A stretch of DNA of 64,000 bases. Source: Motacilla alba alba. Its lineage: Eukaryota > Chordata > Aves > Passeriformes > Motacillidae. The notes below the pieces were generated by a model that searched no databases, was not told the origin of the DNA, and was given only the letters and a program-made list of their open reading frames with translations. Within the stretch, counting starts at the first letter, position 1. Every line of letters begins with the position of its first letter. The DNA lies in NCBI RefSeq assembly GCF_015832195.1, contig NC_052016.1:26185129-26249128 (forward strand), in the 5' to 3' direction. Positions 59,054-64,000 of this stretch are shown here, one piece after another. Made by a program: the position numbers and the translations under genes.

Positions 59054-59316
59054 GATGAAAACACTGCTGTTTGTTCACGCTGTTTCATTTCTTGTGTCTT
59101 CAATGTAATCTTCACAAATGCAAATGTCCTGACCTAGAGCTATATAAGGCCTTCATTAAAGCCTCTCCACAATACCAGCCTTCATGCAATTGTATAAAGC
59201 AGAAGGGGTAGCCCAATTTAACAATTCCCACGCCTCATAAAATGATTGGCCTAGTTTCTTTAAAGTGGGTTCAAGCCATAGCCCCCAACGTGATTGAACA
59301 CGGAAGCCACACTATT

Positions 59317-59401
59317 AATTGTCTATCTTCTGCCATTAAGGTAGTGAGTTACTGGGGAGTGAGGCAAACAGTGTTTGTCTTTCATGCACTAATAGACAAT
59401 T
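59317..59401. repeat. 10-bp inverted repeat flanking 65 bases
   Basis: AATTGTCTAT at 59317-59326 and its exact reverse complement ATAGACAATT at 59392-59401. The sequence between is of ordinary complexity. Confidence 0.8.
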
Positions 59402-62400
59402 TTGCATGTTTTTTTATCTTTACTTTCAGTCTGCAATGGAGCACACTGACGTTCCTCCTCCCTTCTCCTCTGAGGAGCTGTAATTGAGATGGGGATGAGT
59501 GCAGGGAGGTGTAGAACTGGTGCTGCACAAGAGAAGTTCCAGTGTTGGCCTCATGGCTCAGTCCTGGACATGGGCAGCCACTGAAACACCCTGTGCCCAC
59601 AATGCAGAGAGAAACTGGGCATAGTGTTCCCACTCCTGGAATGAAAGCAGACAGGCTAACAGGCTAACAGAGCTGCCTAGAAACTCCTGGTTACCCCATT
59701 CAGAGGGTACTGCACCTCCATAATGGTGTGCTTTACCTGTGAGTGGTGAAAAGTCTTCTGGTCTCCTGCTCCTCTCTCCATGAATGCCTTTTCTTCCCTG
59801 CTCTACACACACGTCTTTTCCTCACTTCCCTGAACAGCTGTTGGTCTTGTCAACAATTTAGAGCAAGGCCAGTGAAAAGGATGTTGACAATTCTAGGCTT
59901 GCAGGAAGACTTGTGGCCCAGAAAAAAAACCAAAATACATATATACACACACACAAATATATGCATATATACATATACATGTGAGAGAGAAAGCAAGAGA
60001 CTGAGCCTGCCAACAAGCCTCCCATGTGAATATGTGTGTGTTCTTCTTGGCAGGGCACATGTGACTTTGTGCCTGCACATTTTATACCATTCCTACACAC
60101 TCCTCTTATCCTGAGCCCATTTTAAACTTGGATATCTGGAGACACAAAGTCATTCCCTGGGATGGCAGTGCTGAGGAAACCATTGGCACCCGTGGTCATG
60201 GTTTGCCAGCCTTTGTGGCATTCGTAACACAGATCATCCATCCCTGGGCAGATATTTTTTCCACCAGCTCTCCAGCCAGCACTGGTAATGCTGGCAAGAG
60301 CGGCTGAGTATAAGAAGTTTACTTGTTGTATAAACCAAACATATAAGTATACATTCTCCTACTTAGCAGGGCTGGATCAAATTATGGCCACAGAGTTCAA
60401 ATACCTAATGTTGATTAAAATTGGGGTTTTTTGTAGGTTATCTGAAAACAGATACTTCAATGCACTGAGACAATAGCAATAAAAGCTGTAAAACTGTGTT
60501 CTTCTTTTGGCACTAGCCCACTGTAAACAGTGAGCTACTGGGCTTAATGAGGCAATTCTGTACCATCACTTTTAATAACTGAATGTTTGTCTCCCGGCTA
60601 TTCAGGTGGGCTATTACTGGTATTTAATATTACTGGCAATGTTGTTGTATATTTTGTGCCAGTGCTGGCAAAGAACAAGGTGATTCTTCCAGATAACAGC
60701 CCTGCAATAGTATTTTTCTGACTTTAACTGAGCAAAAGGCCAAGCAAAGCCACTGCACACTTGTATTCAGCTTTGCTTTTTCCTTACAAACTTTATTTCA
60801 ATTACTGAAAGAGTTAAATGAAATAATTACATGCATAAGCATGTTGATTCTAGCTTCTGTTATGGCAAACAAAAAATGTATTGACCTAAAAGGTAAATGT
60901 TGATTGAAGCAGAAAACTGACGTCAATATGAACTCCAAAGTATTTTGTATCTTGATGTTTGGCACATGAACACCACAGTGTATTTATAGTGTGAAATACT
61001 AAGGTTTATTTTAATTAGATGTATGATAAACTGATGATTGTGGTTCTCATTTCAAGTGTAACAATTTACAGCATGACTAATTCTGCTGAAAAACCCAAAA
61101 TTGTCAGCAACAATTTGGAGGGCTGAGCAAACTGTCAAATGGCATTGATGGGGTTTTCAGAGAAAAAGATTCATATACTCTGCTTAGTCTGCCCAAATTT
61201 TCAGGGTGATTTTTTTCCCCAACCAGCATGCTTTATACCAATACTTCCTCCTCACTCAGAAATGTACTTGATGAAGATCAGTTTGTGGTGGAAGATGTAG
61301 ATACTTGGTTCCAGCACCATGATTCCCTCCCCTTTAGATGTGCTAGTGCTGGTTTGGGATTCTCCCCATTCTCTTGCCTCCCACAGCCCAGACTGGGCTG
61401 CTTGCACAGGGTATCTCATCATTCTCAGCCTTTCTTTCTGTCAACCAGTAGGTCTGAACTCATGTTTTTCTCTATCTGCAGTTCTGTACAGCACTGAACT
61501 ATCTCCTGAGAGTTTGACAGCTCTGGGAACATTGGTCTGCTGAGGACAGGGTGGCAGCAAGGTTGAGTCCGTTGAAGCATTGTGGGTGGCTCAGAGAAGT
61601 CCATCAGTGTGCTTACTGGTGGGTCCAACAACACTTCCACCATGTACAAAGCCAGGGCAAATTTAATCTTACCTTTCCACTAGATCCCCACTTGCAGAGT
61701 GCAGAGATGGGTCATGGCTGGTGGAAAAGGGGTTGTGTGGGCAGCTCCTGGCTCCTAAAAGTAGAGGGATGGGACTGGATCCCAGACAGTGGAGGCGTTT
61801 ACAGGCGTTGGGTTGGAGCCTGGGGATGTGGGTGTACTGGGACAAGAGATGGCCAGGAACTGGGATGGTCACCCGAGGCGTGTGAAGGTGGAGCACGAGG
61901 GGGTGGTGTGCCTGCAGCTCTGCTAGCGGCCATGCTTGAATAAACTACACTTAGAATTAGACTTGTAAATGTCCCAAGAAGCCCTTGGGAAAGTGCCCAT
62001 TCTGATTCACAGGGCTTCCCCCTGTCTGCATGGCACTGTGTGCAAACCCTGGCCAAAGCCCTTGCTGTCCCTCCAGCAGAGATGTTCCTCCAGCCGTGAG
62101 ATCTGCATGTTCAGCAGCTGTGTCTGGCACCGCCACAGAGCCCGCTGATGAATCTTCATGGATCAAAGCCCTCAAGCATGGGTTTAGGCTTCCCTCTGCA
62201 TCTGTGAATTGACTAAAGGTTGCATTTATTTTTGTGAGCCTCCAGTGGGGGCCACAAGCGTGGGTAATGTAGAGGTGTGTGCTCCAAAGCAGCACCCAAC
62301 AAAAGATGGAAGACAAAAAAAGGAAAAAAAAAAACAACAAAAAACAGCTCTTGGTTTCTCAAGAAGATCTGACCTCATACAGAGGCTTGTGTTTTTTTCC

Positions 62401-64000
62401 CATTTCATTTTCCTCACCCTGACATACAAATGGAGAGTGAATGGTTTCACAGAGAGTGCTGTTCTTGCTAGCTCAGTATTAACCCAGGGTTAGCTGTGTT
62501 TAGGAGAGTGACTTGGTGACTTGATTTGAAGGTCATTTGGAGCAGTGCTTTTTCCTCTGCTTTTAGAGTATCCCCCTGTCCCATTTCAAGCATTTCTTTT
62601 CCTTTCAGAAATTCTAAAGGAAAGTAACTCTAATTAAAATTTAAAAATTAAATATAAAAGAGGACATTCTTGAGATGCAGCCTGATTGTGGTAGTTTATG
62701 TCTTAAGAAAGAGATTACTGACTTGAGACCTGTAGCATTCTCCTTTTAATAACTTGGCTACATCAAAAACACCGCATATATCAGTAGATTTCCTTGGAAT
62801 ATGTTCAGGAACTTAATGAAGAAACAAGTAATTGACTAGTTTTCCTTGAACCTTGATGGATAATCTGCAGGTTTTTCTTTTAAAGCAAGAGTACATTTTT
62901 CCAAGTATTTCAGGTATTTTTGCTATGCAGCAAAACAAGGTCTCCAACAAGCAGGTTTTTTTCTGCTTTGCAAGTCTTTTTCTTTTGTTAGCTGCCTTCA
63001 GGGAAAAAAATGTAGCAGACAAGACTGGTGTTTAACAGCAAAAGCCAGCTGGGGAATCCCACCGCCTCTCCTTCTGGGGAAAAGTGAGCCAGGCATCCAA
63101 GTCAAAAAACGAGCTAACTGGAGAACTTGCATTTTCCTGCCTCTTCCAGGTGGCTTTTAACAAAATACCTTTTGGTGATAGTAATCCATTGCTTTGGGCT
63201 ACTGACCATGGATGTGGGTCTGGAGGGAATGAAAACCAGACACTTCAGAGGAAATTTTATAGTCCATGTTAACTCAGTCATGTGAGGTGGCACACTCAGG
63301 GTGTTTCAATAGCTGCTACAATCTCTCACTTGAGGACTGAACACCCAGCTTCCTAAGAAATCACAGTGACAAATTATTTTAATTTCCCAGTGTTGTGAGA
63401 AGCAGAAATTGGGTCTCCTGCATTTTAGTGGTGTTCTGTTTGTGACTGCTTTTGTGATTAATGTCCCAAGGTAAAAAGCATCAGGATACACCAGAAGGAG
63501 GTGCTTTAAATAGAAAGCAGTCAAAAATGAAAGGCTGCTTCCATGAAGCATAGCTGTGCCACCTGGATCATCAGGAAGGAGCCTGTCCCAGGGGTGGGTG
63601 GATGGTCTTGTTCCACGGCTGTGGCTGAGCTCTGAGCTCAGGATGCAGAGTGTGCTCAGCATGTTGCCTGTGTCTGGCCATGCAAAGTTATCTCGGTCAC
63701 CCGAGACATCTATTACACTCTGACTCAATCTGCAGAGACACAGCCTGAGGAGGGATGGTAATTTTTCAAGGCAGTTTCTTCAGAGTAAAACCACACTTGA
63801 GGAAGCCAGTTCCTTCCCATCAATGAGCTCAGCAGCTCTGCACCAGCACTCCACATCTCAAATGATGCTTGGGGGTGTTTGCCCGAGCAGCACAGCCTGT
63901 TCGGAGATGAAGAACCCAGCCTGCTTGTCACAATTTACCAATAAATCAAGGTTTCATGTAGCTTGTGAACTAGGTAATTCATCCTTCTCTGGGTAGGTGG
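59402..64000. other. Intergenic region to the window end
   Basis: I see no gene. There is a CA/TA-rich simple stretch at 59935-59983 and an A-rich tract at about 62310-62345. A perfect NF-kB motif GGGGAATCCC lies at 63051-63060. Open frames are short and unsupported. Confidence 0.6.
59935..59983. repeat. Imperfect (CA/TA)n simple repeat
   Basis: Alternating ACAT, ATAT and ACAC units with interruptions. Confidence 0.85.

Overview
The window is vertebrate nuclear DNA, most likely from a bird. It holds two complete protein-coding genes, both on the + strand and in tandem: NXPE3 (coding exons 5014-19382) and NFKBIZ (coding exons 37102-43966). The bird assignment rests on several truncated CR1 LINE copies, an LTR that resembles avian endogenous retrovirus LTRs, compact introns, and the NXPE3-NFKBIZ order, which I recall from human 3q12.3 as well. 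I cannot place the species further.

Region by region: 1-1540 is non-coding flank. About 1540-2320 is a CpG island that should be the NXPE3 promoter and non-coding first exon. NXPE3 has five coding exons that join without any frame break into a 561-residue type II membrane or secreted protein with a neurexophilin-like region and a PC-esterase (GDS) domain. Its 3' UTR follows from 19383, with candidate poly(A) signals at 19918 and 21977. About 22000-36100 is intergenic with no recognisable gene. At 36294-36396/36426 there is an unrecognised exon-like segment just upstream of NFKBIZ. About 36840-37590 is the NFKBIZ CpG island, with a TATA box at 36981.

NFKBIZ has twelve coding exons in perfect phase, giving a 699-residue nuclear I-kappa-B zeta with an OCA (POU coactivator) peptide, a bipartite nuclear localisation signal, a transactivation region and C-terminal ankyrin repeats. 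Its 3' UTR (43967 to about 45430) opens with a cluster of hairpins, one nearly identical in form to the constitutive decay element of TNF mRNA. From 45430 to 64000 I see no gene: it holds simple repeats, a CR1 copy, an avian ERV LTR (about 57048-58102) and an ancient MIR-like SINE (about 58790-59010).

The two genes are functionally unrelated as far as is known: NXPE3 belongs to a Golgi/secretory family and NFKBIZ is an inducible nuclear regulator of inflammatory transcription. The points most worth a second look are the coding-like exon at 36294-36396 that is phase-compatible with NFKBIZ exon 2, the NFKBIZ 3' UTR hairpin cluster, two overlapping uORFs in front of the NXPE3 start, an isolated CpG island inside NXPE3, and a cluster of NF-kB-like motifs at 28.5 kb.
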